Both the position numbers and the translations under genes were made by a program. The notes under the pieces were generated by a model that was not told where the DNA came from, searched no databases, and saw only the letters and a list, made by a program, of their open reading frames with translations. A stretch of DNA of 64,000 nt from NCBI RefSeq assembly GCF_001625305.1, contig NW_017804265.1:1278047-1342046 (forward strand), in the 5' to 3' direction. Source of the stretch: Branchiostoma belcheri (lineage: Eukaryota; Chordata; Leptocardii; Amphioxiformes; Branchiostomatidae). Positions 1 to 10,612 of the stretch are shown piece after piece (within the stretch, counting starts at the first letter, position 1; every line of letters starts with the position of its first letter).

Positions 1-330
1 CACACACACACACATACACACACACCGAGAACACACACAAAGGAACACACACACATACACACACAAGAACACACACACACAGGAACACACACACACACAC
101 ACACACCGAGAACACACACACACACAAGAATACACACACACACACACACACACACCGAGAACACACAGGAATTACACACACACACACACGCACACACCGA
201 GAACACATACACACAAGAATACACACACACACACACACACACATACCGAGAACACACAGGAATACACACACACACACACGCACACACATACAAACACACG
301 CACAGGAACACACACCCACAGGTACACACA
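1..330. repeat. CA-rich microsatellite/minisatellite
   Basis: The first 330 bases are almost pure (CA)n. They are broken at intervals by short words such as CCGAGAACACACA and AGGAACACACA, so a higher-order repeat of roughly 40-60 bases is laid over the dinucleotide. It lies upstream of the sushi exon, presumably in an intron of that gene. No coding signal is seen. Confidence 0.95.
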
Positions 331-510
331 GGTTTAGTATACGTAATCCTCCGGATACAAAAGTAGTGCCAAACATCTACAAGAGATAGGTACATTCAAC
401 AAAGAACGAAATGCTCAAAGATGTAATGTTATCGATATACACATATGTATCTATACATCGTTTACACAATCATGTTCTCATAACATCGTGAATTTACCAT
501 GCTAGTTAAT

Positions 511-577
511 GAAAGTCAAGTACGACAATTTCATTTACTACCAGTGGTAAGTCTGGAATCATCGTACTTGACTTTTA
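511..577. repeat. short inverted repeat (MITE-like hairpin)
   Basis: An arm reading AAAGTCAAGTACGA near 512 is repeated in reverse complement near 562-576, with about 36 bases between. It sits in the intron before the sushi exon. The rest of 331-851 shows nothing recognisable. Confidence 0.5.
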
Positions 578-851
578 TTTACTACAACGTAAACATTTCC
601 AGAACGCTACTGAATTGGTATTTAAAATCCAACTTTTCGTGCAGTTGTAATAATAATGGTTTATTCAGTTCTTTGTAGCGCATGTACAGACTCGCAATGC
701 CCTGAATCGGGTCCTGTCATTTACACATTTATCATCAGCGTTCAATATTAGTTCAAAATACGAATTTTTAATTTCACACTTTTAATGCATGAATTTCACA
801 CTTTTAATGCATGAATATGCAATAAACTTCGTTGCCATTGTCATTTTGTAG

Positions 852-1043
852 GTAGGCCATGTGAAAATCCACCACCGGTACCAGCGACCTACGAAACTAG
901 CACCTGCGCCGGACAGACCAATATTCCTTTTGGCACTATCTGCGTCTTCAGCTGTCCAGTCGGCTATTCGGGACCGCCTGAGGCCGAGAGGCGGATGTAT
1001 TGCGAGAACAGTAACTGGAGGTGGTCTGTGAACACACCCTGCA
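852..1043 (+). CDS. sushi/CCP domain exon
   Basis: The acceptor TTTTGTAG ends at 851 and the donor GTGAGT starts at 1044. The 192-base exon is symmetric in phase 1-1, the usual form for shuffled sushi modules. Translation runs [14 protein letters not shown]..., contains [12 protein letters not shown] and ends SVNTPC. The spaced cysteines, the Gly-Tyr after the third and the late tryptophans before the final cysteine fit the CCP pattern. Two extra cysteines may pair with each other. Confidence 0.8.
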
Positions 1044-2125
1044 GTGAGTACCATGTTACCTTTCACTCTGTACTAGCCAAGAAGGAATATGTAGAGTCGT
1101 GGGGCGTATTAACGGCAGATACAGTGCTCGACTCGGAACCAAGAGGTCGTGGGTTCGAGTCCTGACATGCCACCGATCTTGTGCCCTTGCACTTCACACG
1201 ACTTTCCTCACTAAATTTCAAGTGAAAATGAGTATTGTCCTGTCCTGTATCATTGTCCTCTGCGTTGGTGGTGGTATAATGTTAACTTGAGTGTGCCGTC
1301 ACTATGTCTAGTCATGAAATGAATTTTTGGAATAAAAAAAGGGTTAAAATGCAGCCATCCCAGAATTTCTTGCAATACCCATATTCAACAATGCACATAA
1401 AAGAATATGTAAATCTTCGAGATTAATATTGCATGTTAGGGAATAGTTAAACCTCTGTTGCCCCTGACATATATTCTGTAAGTACTAGTAGTTTGCCACA
1501 TATGAATCTGTAAGTAAGCTGACTTTATTAATTCATCATTCATATTCATGTATTTGGTTTCGTTCGATCTTAGTTGTAGTTCTGTCAGTCAGTCTCAAAA
1601 AACTGCGCTAAGAAACGGGATGGCTCAGTTCTTAATTTTACAAACCAAAATTAGTTGTTATCTCAAGTGAAAATGAGTATTGTATATTGTCCGCTGTGTT
1701 GGTGGCGGCATAGTATAAGTTGAAAAATTTGAGTGTACGTTCCCACCACGTCTTATGATTACATGTTGCAATATTTTTACAAAATTAGTTGTATGAGACC
1801 ATACAAAAGTCTCTGTACATATGGCGAGTCAATAAAGAACTATCATATGATATATAACCAAATCATGCTTCCCCATATTTCAGCGGCTGACCCGGTGCAC
1901 GGAGGATGGTCGGACTGGGTTGACAGTGCGTGTAGCGTGACCTGCGGCGGCGGTACCCTGACCCGAACCCGAACCTGTGACAACCCAGCACCTGCACACA
2001 TGGGTGATCAGTGCTTGTTTGAAGACAACGCCACACGCGGACTGAGCGAGTCGAAGACCGTTGCCTGTAACGAGGACGCTTGTCCAACCGGAATGCCGAC
2101 CATCATGCCGACAGGAAGCTCCTAG
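852..2125 (+). CDS. sushi/CCP + thrombospondin type-1 domain protein, 3' end (two last coding exons)
   Basis: This is the 3' end of a gene whose start lies left of the window. Exons 852-1043 and 1884-2125 join in phase 1. The first encodes one complement-control (sushi) domain and the second one thrombospondin type-1 repeat plus a short Thr/Pro/Met/Ser tail. Both domain types are disulphide-bonded and extracellular, so the product should be secreted or an ectodomain; no membrane segment is seen before the stop. Similar CCP and TSP1 combinations occur in matrix, coagulation-like and complement-like proteins, and amphioxus has many shuffled ones. The exact orthologue cannot be named from two domains. 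The intron between the exons (1044-1883) carries a tRNA-derived SINE fragment. A polyadenylation signal lies near 2513. Confidence 0.75.
1096..1310 (+). mobile_element. tRNA-derived SINE fragment
   Basis: A tRNA-like head has B-box GGGTTCGAGTCC at about 1150. It is followed by GCCACCGATCTTGTGCCCTTG, which is shared with the fuller copy at 14049-14457 on the other strand. The A-box region is degenerate. The tail words TCAAGTGAAAATGAGTATTG and TTGGTGG recur at about 1662-1755, so part of the segment is duplicated in the same intron. Confidence 0.7.
1662..1757 (+). repeat. second copy of the SINE-tail segment
   Basis: CTCAAGTGAAAATGAGTATTG, then GTTGGTGGCGGCATAGTATAA and TTGAGTGTACG, follow in the same order as at 1217-1305. 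This looks like an intronic duplication or a second degraded insertion. Confidence 0.55.
1884..2125 (+). CDS. thrombospondin type-1 domain, terminal exon
   Basis: The acceptor CATATTTCAG ends at 1883. The exon reads [20 protein letters not shown], then [16 protein letters not shown]. The WSDW tryptophans, the CSVTCGGG core and the RTRTC strand are diagnostic of a TSP1 repeat. Later cysteines in [15 protein letters not shown] complete the six-cysteine set. The chain then ends [13 protein letters not shown] and stops at TAG (2123-2125). The GxxW core could be C-mannosylated, as is usual for the family. Confidence 0.85.
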
Positions 2126-2560
2126 ACAGTAAGAAAGAGTTTTACTATCATAAAGGGCAGACAGTACAATTACTTTGGCCATAGGAACATATAAATGGTT
2201 TATCTGCAAATTGACATAAAACTAAAACAACATTGCAGCCTAATAGTACAATGTATTGTACAAAACGCTGAATTACGTAGTTTAAGGAAACACACAAAAT
2301 ATCATTAATATTTACAAACATGGCCAAACTAAACAAGAAGCCATAGGCGACAATTCTCCGTGAAGTTTTATATATTTCAACAAAATCCCAAGCGTCAACG
2401 CCAGACCTACTGTGCAGACATTATAATTAGGCAACGGTTAATACCACGCTCGTCCCCAGCGCCCGTGGAGAAGCCATAGGTTATAGATCGTGGCTTAGCC
2501 CAGGCTATGGAAAATAAACTTTCTTTAATGCAAATCTGTCGTTTTTGTTTTCTTTGCGCT
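2126..2560 (+). other. 3' UTR of the CCP/TSP1 gene
   Basis: AT-rich, non-coding sequence after the stop codon. It ends near a canonical polyadenylation signal at 2513-2518 followed by a T/GT-rich stretch. Extent is inferred. Confidence 0.55.
2513..2518 (+). promoter_or_regulatory. polyadenylation signal AATAAA
   Basis: AATAAA is followed within 30 bases by GTCGTTTTTGTTTTC, a GU/U-rich downstream element. It is the first canonical signal after the stop codon at 2125. Confidence 0.6.
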
Positions 2561-5500
2561 ATCTAAAGGGTTAGGATAACCTACTCTACTCTGGCGGTAT
2601 TGTCGTGCGCGCTCGCTAGTACGTAACGTTACACGGCGGCCATCTGAATACATGTACACTGCATTCTTTCTACTATCGGGACCTAAAACAAGACGCAAGA
2701 TTCCTATTTTGGGGTATAAAATGCTGTCACAATGGTAATATATACCAAATGAAACGGACCTTTACAAAGTACCTCATTTGGTGACGCTATGAGGGTGTAC
2801 CGTTATCCCTCTACATTTGCCCAGAAGGGAGTTAGTCGCGGAAGGAACTTAGCCACGGAGGGAGTTTTGGCATTCTCCGCCCGCGCCACAAACTCTCGTC
2901 CCCAGGACAGTTCACTCTGCTACCCAGCATGCTTTGCGCAAAATGCGTTCTCGGCCCCAGGACACAAATACACGCTAATGCTTCCGCACTGTGTTGCTCT
3001 GGGGACCCCGCCGCGCGCCCAGATGTGGATTTAATTATAGCGCGCTAGCGGACGCTGCGGAGGAGCGTGGGTTAATACAATGAGGGCGCGTCACAAGCAT
3101 AAAACATACAAAGAGCTAAATCCATTACTGCTCCCAGGGCGTGTAAAGATACTGTGCTTCAAGTTCTAACTTCATTTTAATTACACACACACAATCATTG
3201 CATTCACATAAAGATCGGACTATCATGGTCGTGTCTAGTAACAAAGACAGCCCCACCGTCTTACGGTGCCTGTACCTAATTAAGCGCGCCTGGAACAAGC
3301 CAAATTCCAGCAACAGTGGCGGTAAGCACCGCGAGTGTTACTACCGCCGGCCAGATAACCAGGATATCTGCTTACAGTACCTCTGCTACCAGACAACTGC
3401 CTAAACCTACGGTCTATTCCACAGGATTGTAAAAGTAGGGATGTTTCGAAAATAACCATTTACTCCAATATCAAAACAGCTACGGTAAAAATAAAAAGAC
3501 GTGCATCATCCCGGACATAATGCAACACCACATGCGAAATTACACAGATATGCGACGTACGGCAGAATGCGTTTTGGCTGCGAACATCTTCCAAAAAACT
3601 TGGCATCTCTTAACCATGGGCAAAAACATCTGGAACCACTTATAAAAACCACCCCGTATCTGCATGAACTTTTACCTCCCCCCCCGCTATTCCAAACAAC
3701 GCGTTTTTCTGGACCGTTCCAATTCGCCTCGTAATTGTAGGGGTGCGTCTGCGATATTACATTGACCGCGAAAGCAGCAACGGCAAAAATACACATTCGT
3801 GCATCAACACGGGCATGCCCGCAGACGGCGTATAAAATTGCGTGCCGATTACACGAAGAGAACCCAGTGTTTTGACTGCGAACATGAAAAATCAGCCGAT
3901 TACAACACTCCGTCCGGAGGTCCTGACCTCCTTCACGGAGTAATAACAAGAATATTTTCGTTATTCGCCATGGTTCGCCACACTCCTATGGTTAAATACA
4001 CTGTCACTGAAACAAGTCCCCATGAAAGTACTTTCTCACATTTCAATCTCAAAAATTCTTCTGCACCAGAGAGCCACAACGGTCTACTTCCCAAATATAG
4101 AAGAGAAAACAGGGGATTGATCAGCTCGAACTCTTACAACAGCTGACAGCAGTAAACAAACCCTACTTTTGACATACTTTTTTCATGTATCCATCCGCCC
4201 TGGGCAGGCCAGACCTCATCACTCAGGTCTCTCATTATGGCCACTAAATTGGTGAAATCAATGCACAAAATTTGACCAAACTAGGAAAGTTTAGACCCTA
4301 CCTGTTCCTTCTAGCCGAAACGTCTCCAAACTGGACCAAAATTTTGAAGAGAAAAAAGAATTTTCAAAGACGTCAACACTGGGTCAGAGCTATCTGGTAA
4401 ACGATGTCGGCCCCCGTCGTGGTTGAGTGAAAGAAAGAGTTTTGTCGTCACAACTTATTGTTTCATCGAGAAGCAACTATGACGGAGTTATTCAGTTGCT
4501 TGAGTAATGATTCCTTGTTTGTCTTATACCTAGATGCCTGAACTTTGTCTTCAGTTTAGATAGTGCTAGAATAGTTCATATATTTGCTGTAAACTTATTA
4601 TCTTCTTGTTTTTCCCCAGGTCTTTGAACAACGTGACTGCCCAACTGACACTACCGGTGAAAAAATGGACCATGAGACGATGTTAAATTCCAGCAGGAAG
4701 AAACCATGGCTAGAAGTTTGCTACCCCCCTCCCCCAGTATGTTGCTTCTAACAAATTAGCTATAATCTTTCAAACCATTATTAAAGGAGCTTATCAACAG
4801 AATGGTACAACTACAAGACTATCGTGATTTAACTACAGAATATTTTCTGTCTTTTGTCATATCTATAATCGTTCTTTCATAAATCCGCTCAACATTAAAT
4901 AGCACTATTGCAACCTCCAATCATGATTCCATCTTCTATACTTAATTAGTCCGTCCCTAAAATTTGACTATGTTTTATTTTATCCAATTGTTCAAACCTT
5001 AATCCACAAACCACCAATGAGCTCTCACTTTGTATTTCTTAGGGCAAAACTAAATTGATCCCTTATTTTGTGTCATCATTTTAAATTTCCCTTCTCGGCA
5101 AAAATGGTTTGTTTTTTTACTTGTTGTGTTCTTAAAAAAACAAAAGAAACAAAACGTTCTAAATTCAAATTGACATCACCTTCAGCTGATGGTGACGTCA
5201 TGGGTCCCTAATAAATCGATGACATTTAATATAGATTTATTAAGATTATTTTCGGTGATAAGAATATCAGTATTCATTTAATAAAAAAATCATATATTAT
5301 ATAAATCTTTGTAGATATACTTATATGCATAGCAAAGATCAAATTATTATGCTGCAGGTCAAAGGATTTTTTTTTTGCTTATTCGAATTCATTTGTTATG
5401 ATGTTCATTTAGAGGTAAAACAGTGAAGAAGCAAAAACATCGAAAACCATGTACAAGTCTATTCGCACCAAACTTATTACCTCATTTGCATAGTTGTGAC

Positions 5501-6324
5501 CTAATTTACATGTTTAGGCCATCTTATATGTAGGCGAATGCCGAAAACAAATTAACCCCAAGGACTATGAAATTACTAAAACCCTTTTTGCATATTTTGA
5601 AATAACTTAAAGTAAAAAGAAATGACTTAAATTAAAATCTAGAAAGCAACCACCTTTTTTTCGGACCCTTTCATACATCTAAAAGAATTCAAGAACAAAA
5701 GAATTCGCATCGAAATGCCATCATACAATACTATTACCGAATTATAGTGATATTTTTCCAAAATATACAACATATATAGTACAAATATGATACATAATAT
5801 TTTACAGGTGCGCTTAGCTTGAGGTCAAATAAAGCAGATATTTTGAAAATGATATTATTGGTACCAAAGATAAATAGTGCATCAGAGTGATAGCCTGCAG
5901 CAGACTCATTGGGCTATCTGAAAAATAGCCAAATAATTGTCAGAAATAGGCTGAATATTGTACCAGAGACGTTAGTTAAACAACCTGTATTTCCTATGTG
6001 TAGGTATGGCTACCTAACTCCTCTGCCAAATTCTTTAGCCTATATGGCCATTTGGACATTTGCTACTATTTTTCACGCAGCCCAACAAGTCTGTAAGAGA
6101 CTACAAAAGTTTAAGATGTTATTTGTTAACAATAAAGTTATATGCTATATATAGCGCTTAGTTTTGAGGCTGATATGTGTGTGTTACTGTAGGGATATTG
6201 CCTGCTATAAATACAACTAAATGCTACATAATATATATGGGTTATTCTCCAATCAAATCTTCCATCCCGTGGCAAAATCGTAACTGCTTGCCCCGCCCAC
6301 CCCCTTCAAAACATAGAAATGTCA

Positions 6325-6405
6325 CTCTCTCATTGGTCGAACCATTAATATTTGCCATTCTTTCATTGGTTGAACTGCTAATTGCCATTCTCTCATTGGA
6401 TGGAC
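6325..6405. repeat. short tandem repeat containing inverted CCAAT boxes
   Basis: Three imperfect copies of a unit near 30 bases, each with CTCTCATTGG or TTTCATTGG followed by TTGAAC or TCGAAC and TAATTGCCATT. ATTGG is an inverted CCAAT box, so the array could bind NF-Y, but no nearby start of transcription is evident. Confidence 0.5.
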
Positions 6406-6645
6406 ATTCAGGGTCGGTCTATGGCCCACAGGACCTATTCTTTTTGGCAGTTATACGATTTTGCCACTGCTTGGAGATAATATATGGGTCATTTTCCTAA
6501 CTTCCCAACTTAAATTTCTCCTCTGATTTTCTTAGAACACTTACCACTGTACCGTACATAAGCGAATAACGCTATAGGCTATTGCCAATGTGGAAAGTAT
6601 TTATTTAGACATATACGTACAATTAATTATATCAAGTATTGTAAA

Positions 6646-6706
6646 TGCAAATATTTTTACCTAACACATCAAAAATATGTGGATAGGTAAAAATATTTGT
6701 ATATTC
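6646..6706. repeat. hairpin
   Basis: CAAATATTTTTACCTA near 6650 pairs with TAGGTAAAAATATTTG near 6690, with about 25 bases between. Confidence 0.6.
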
Positions 6707-6829
6707 GTGATATTGTACATCACATTCCAGTGCTAGGATTAAATAAAAAACACGATTTTGCAAGAGAAGAATGATTTAAACCCGGTATGTTTCTGAGATA
6801 TGCTGCACCGGAATGCGATATACGAGTTA

Positions 6830-6932
6830 ATCTCCAAGCAGATCATATGGTGACAAGGCAGTATCGGTGGCCGTGCAAACTCCTCTGGCTAATGGATACT
6901 GCCTTGCCACCGAAAGGGATCTGCTTGGAGAT
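6830..6932. mobile_element. MITE, family with terminal ATCTCCAAGCAGATC, copy 1
   Basis: The ends are ATCTCCAAGCAGATC and its reverse complement. Inner arms GACAAGGCAGTATC and GATACTGCCTTGCC extend the pairing to about 40 bases each side. A second copy with the same ends lies at 31121-31267. No clear target duplication is seen. No coding capacity. Confidence 0.75.
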
Positions 6933-7246
6933 TGATACAAGTAACTATCTCTTCTTCCGTTAGGCGCTTTTAATATGCCCTGTAATTGTTTCTACTATGT
7001 GAATTAAACTGTTCTGTCCTGAATGAACTAGTGTTTTGTGTTGTTTGACTCCGTTTCATTGATTTTATATACGGTTAAGTAGTAGAAGTAATACGTTTAT
7101 GGAGTTCAGGCATCGGGGAAATAATTTTTCTTGCTTGACTGAATCTATAGAATCATTTTTGTCTAGTGGTATAGACTGAACTGACTGATCTATAAGATTA
7201 ACTTGCACATAGAAACGACACACACGGGAATTTAATTAGAGATGGC

Positions 7247-7386
7247 TAGCCTCTACCAGGCTTCGGGAGGCGGCTGGAAAGAGTAGAAATCGGCCAAATA
7301 GATAAATATGCCAGGGGAGTTGGTCCGCTAGAGAGAACAGTATGTCACACTCTTTCCAGCCGCCTCCCAAAGCCTGGTAGAGGCTA
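7247..7386. mobile_element. MITE with 38-bp inverted ends and a 9-bp target duplication
   Basis: The ends begin TAGCCTCTACCAGGCTT and close with AAGCCTGGTAGAGGCTA. Pairing continues through GGGAGGCGGCTGGAAAGAGT. Both flanks read AGAGATGGC (7238-7246 and 7387-7395), a perfect 9-base duplication. That length fits Mutator-like (9 bp) or some hAT/Merlin-like (8-9 bp) superfamilies; the family cannot be fixed without the autonomous partner. Confidence 0.8.
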
Positions 7387-7557
7387 AGAGATGGCAGCTT
7401 TACCTGACTCGAGAGATGAAGGACGGTAAAAAAAAATTGTTGCAAGCGCCATACAGCAGCGCCCCCTTTCAGAATGTCATGGCACTGCCAAAATGTGCTC
7501 ATTCAGTACATTGTATGTAAACTTCAAGCAGACGTGACGGTTTCTGCCAAACACGGT

Positions 7558-7605
7558 GTCACCGTCCATGGAGGTAAAAAGAGACTTTTACCTCCATGCA
7601 CCGTC
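7558..7605. repeat. hairpin, arms around CCATGGAGGTAAAA
   Basis: CCATGGAGGTAAAA is followed directly by TTTTACCTCCATGCACCGTC, giving a stem of 14-18 base pairs with a small loop. The sequence is in intergenic DNA; a MITE remnant is the simplest reading. Confidence 0.55.
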
Positions 7606-7977
7606 AAAAGCAATTTTATTTTTCCTGTGTTCAAGTAGTGCGCTAGCTCTTATAAAGAGACACTAGTGCGTATAGTGTGGTAGCATTTTCTGTATTTGTA
7701 GTGAGCATTAACCATGAAATTTACTGGCCTTGCATTGCTTTGCTTTGGCCTATAAAGGCTAAGCGCAATATTTGGTACGATATTTGGATTGTATCCTCTA
7801 ACTGAATATAGGTGCACACGTCAGCATTCGTCACCAAATCATGCGATCTCTGTGTATCATATGATGCAAACAGTGACAAACCACCGTTGTCCAAATGTCT
7901 CTAGGAGGAAGAGATTGCGTCACCAGGACCTGTCAAACGCCAAATCTGCCTGCGTCACAAGTGATGGATTGATTCAT

Positions 7978-8051
7978 TGATTGGTGGACCGCCCATATAT
8001 GGAGTTGTGCCCACAACCAGCCCTCAGCCCGCCTGACGCTGTCCACCAATC
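7978..8051. repeat. inverted repeat with CCAAT cores
   Basis: TGATTGGTGGAC near 7978 and GTCCACCAATCA near 8040 are exact reverse complements about 50 bases apart. Confidence 0.55.
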
Positions 8052-9429
8052 AGAGCACGGCACGTTCTTTCCCGCTTTGTTATGGTACCGAACCATTGAC
8101 CGTTGACAGGGGTGTTAGGAAAAAAGAAATATCCTTTTAATCATTCTATCAATAGCTACAAGAGCTAGAAATATAAGTTCTCGTATAATTTTATTCTATA
8201 AAATAGAAACTGTAGAAATCGGTTTGTTATATGTGAAAAAAATGTAAATTTATAATCTGTCGCCCTATTTTGACCGTTCGACGAATGGTATAGTCTACCA
8301 TTTTCGCGCGCGATGTTGCAACCGCAGGCCAGTCAATGGCCTAATATGGGAGAAGCCCGCCAAATAAAACGATGGTAGATTCCAAATAAAAATTGGGTGT
8401 GGAAAATACAAATCATAAGAAAAATTGATTGATAAAAATATATTCTATGACTTATTAATGTTTAGCGTAAATTAATATATTTATGATTATCATCATATTA
8501 TATTGATATCTTTACAAACTTATTGAAATATTGTATTTAAGAAAAAAAATTCGAAATCGTGCACCCCCGTAGACAGTTGCAGTACGACTAGCCCAGACGC
8601 TCTCAATCTTTGTCATTGCGTCATCACTGTAATGATGCAAGATCCGAGCATTTGGGACGCCTTTTCACTCAGTCTGAAACCTTCCGCTGAATGAAAATAG
8701 ACCCAGGCAGGAAGTAACAAGTACTTTCTAGTATTTTCTCTACAGTATGAGTCACTTGAAGACGTGTAGCTTTACTGTTTAACGTTGTAATTGTAAACAA
8801 ATGCCATTATAATTACGCATTCGTTTCTTTGGATATTTGTGAGGAAAAAGATACAGGAAAAAATCGAAGTCATTCTTTCATTTTTGATCAAATTGATATG
8901 GCCCGGATGCGTATGAGCGTATTTGTTTTGTGTTTTTGGTTTGAAAGCCTTAAAATATATAATGTTGCTTTGAGATAAATAAGACGATATTGATCTATTT
9001 TTTTCTTTGCTTCTTGGATGTTTTGATACGCAAAGCAATTAAATTTTCGAAAATAATATTATATGAAAAAAATATTTGACGAAAAATACAGCTAGTGATG
9101 ATGGTGGTTCCAAAGAGGAGACAAGTATTGAAAGTTTGAGAAAGAAGAAAAACTACACTTTTTCCTCTTTTTTTTCTCTTTATAACATTATAAAAAATAC
9201 TATTGCGAACTAACAAAAATGTTAGAGGTTTCATATGCCCCGCAAGGGGTTTTAATTGCCTAGTGCCACAAAAATACTAAATGACCGAACATTGTGTTAA
9301 ACTTGATCACACCAAATAAGACAATAACCCAACAAATTGGAAAGTTAGATATTAAAGACTACTTAGTATTTAATTTGAAGTTGACGTGGAAAAATTGTTG
9401 GCAGACACTTATGTAGCGGAGTGATATGT

Positions 9430-10363
9430 GTTGACGTGTTGCTGTGAGCCGGTGCCGTGTGGTGAAGGGGAGGGGAGGTTCAGACCGGGCAGGACACGCA
9501 GGTAGCGCCATGGAGGGACGTACTTGTCATCGTTTCTGCCTCTAATTCGGGGTCGGCCGGGAAGATCGGGCCAGCCCGGTTAGTTCGGCTAGCTCAACCC
9601 AAGCCTGCGGAGCCGCGTGGAGCTTCAGAGCGTCGCCGATCCCGAAATAAAGGCATCCGGAGCCGAAAAGGAAGAGCGAAGTTGGGGCCTACCCTGGTCT
9701 GTGGTCCGGCCATCTTGCTAAGGACGTTACGCTGTAAGCTGGGTGATTCACGTCTTGCGCAACACCGTCCGATCTTGAGACACAGTCACTATTGCCACGG
9801 AGGATCGCAATTTCTCTCTGGAAATTTTCCATCGCAGCTGTGACCGCCACATTGTCACCAAGGACCGAGGTTCGTCACAAGGTTTTTGGTCTTTTCTCGT
9901 GGCATAATTTTTTGATAGCCACGTTGCGTTGCCAACAAAGAGAGCGGGGTGTGTTTTGGGTGCAACGTGCTCAACACGGAACTCGCTTCGCGAACTCTGT
10001 ATTTCTGAGGAATTTATTCCTTTCCAACGACTACAACGACAAAGACTCGATGTTCGAATCGTTGTGACATTTCTGCTCAGTGTTTTGCCATTTTGCTGCT
10101 ACGCACAACCGAAAAAAAAAGCCTCGCTGGGACTGACTGTTGTCTATTGTGATTGTGAAATCCACACACGAGGAAATTTCCTGATTCAACAAAAAAGGAC
10201 TTCACCGTTTCCAACATTCCAACGAATAATTTCTCGGCACCCTCGCCAAAAAAAAAAACTACGTACTGTGCAAATTCAGCTCGTAATTTTGTTGCAATAA
10301 TATTTCTTTAGTCTCGTCTTTGCAGCGGATTTTCAAGGAGAAAGGAAAGAGCAAAAGCTCCTT
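9430..10363 (+). promoter_or_regulatory. trib: tribbles promoter region and 5' UTR
   Basis: GC and CpG content rise sharply between about 9430 and 9720 in an otherwise AT-rich neighbourhood, as expected of a CpG-type promoter. No TATA box was found. A good acceptor, CTTTAGTCTCGTCTTTGCAG, ends at 10325, just 38 bases before the start codon, so the 5' UTR may be spliced, with GCAG/GTAGCG near 9501 as one possible donor. If it is unspliced, the leader holds upstream ATGs, including open frames at 9792-10067 and 9929-10300, that could repress translation. Transcription start and splicing are inferred. Confidence 0.5.
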
Positions 10364-10612
10364 ATGAACATATACCGCTCGAACCCCATCCCTATCCATG
10401 ATGAGAACTATAAGACGGTACCGTTCGACCCACCACCCGATCTAAGTTGTTCCCCCTCTAGCCCCGTTCTCAGTCCCAGCAGCCCGCCATGCTTTCCACA
10501 AGAGCAGGAAGAAAATGTCTCGGTCATCGGGCAGTATCTGCTGACAAAGCAGCTGGACGGAGGCCTGTACGAGGCTATTCACACACTAACAGAAGAAGAG
10601 TATGTGTGTAAG
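10364..10612 (+). CDS. trib: trib coding exon 1 (residues 1-83)
   Basis: Starts at the ATG of [18 protein letters not shown] and ends at EEEYVCK before donor GTGAGT, phase 0. It holds the Pro/Ser-rich tail and the start of the N-lobe ([18 protein letters not shown]). The start is chosen because it follows an acceptor-like site and gives the family length; no upstream in-frame ATG was chosen. Confidence 0.9.

Larger units (their letters stand above)
2561..9420. other. intergenic region between the CCP/TSP1 gene and tribbles
   Basis: No exon or conserved protein was recognised on either strand. Part 2590-3110 is relatively GC/CpG-rich and includes ACACGGCGGCCATCTG (a YY1-like core), so it could hold a promoter, but no gene follows. 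Roughly 3485-3600 and 3775-3890 look like weakly similar diverged copies (GTGCATCA.. and ..TGCGAACAT). From 4100 to 6300 the DNA is AT-rich and featureless. The hairpins and MITEs between 6300 and 8060 are listed separately. 8100-9400 is AT-rich with nothing recognised. Confidence 0.6.

Noticed and set aside
2590-3110. CpG-rich stretch as promoter of an unseen gene
   Set aside because: YY1-like and CpG words are present, but no exon follows on either strand within reach; kept only as a note in the intergenic entry.
3506-3949. 147-codon antisense frame
   Set aside because: No motif, overlaps weakly repeated DNA, and has no promoter or splice context; treated as chance.
9929-10300. Separate gene upstream of tribbles
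   Set aside because: The frame lies in the probable 5' leader, is low in conserved content and has no domain; handled as a possible uORF.
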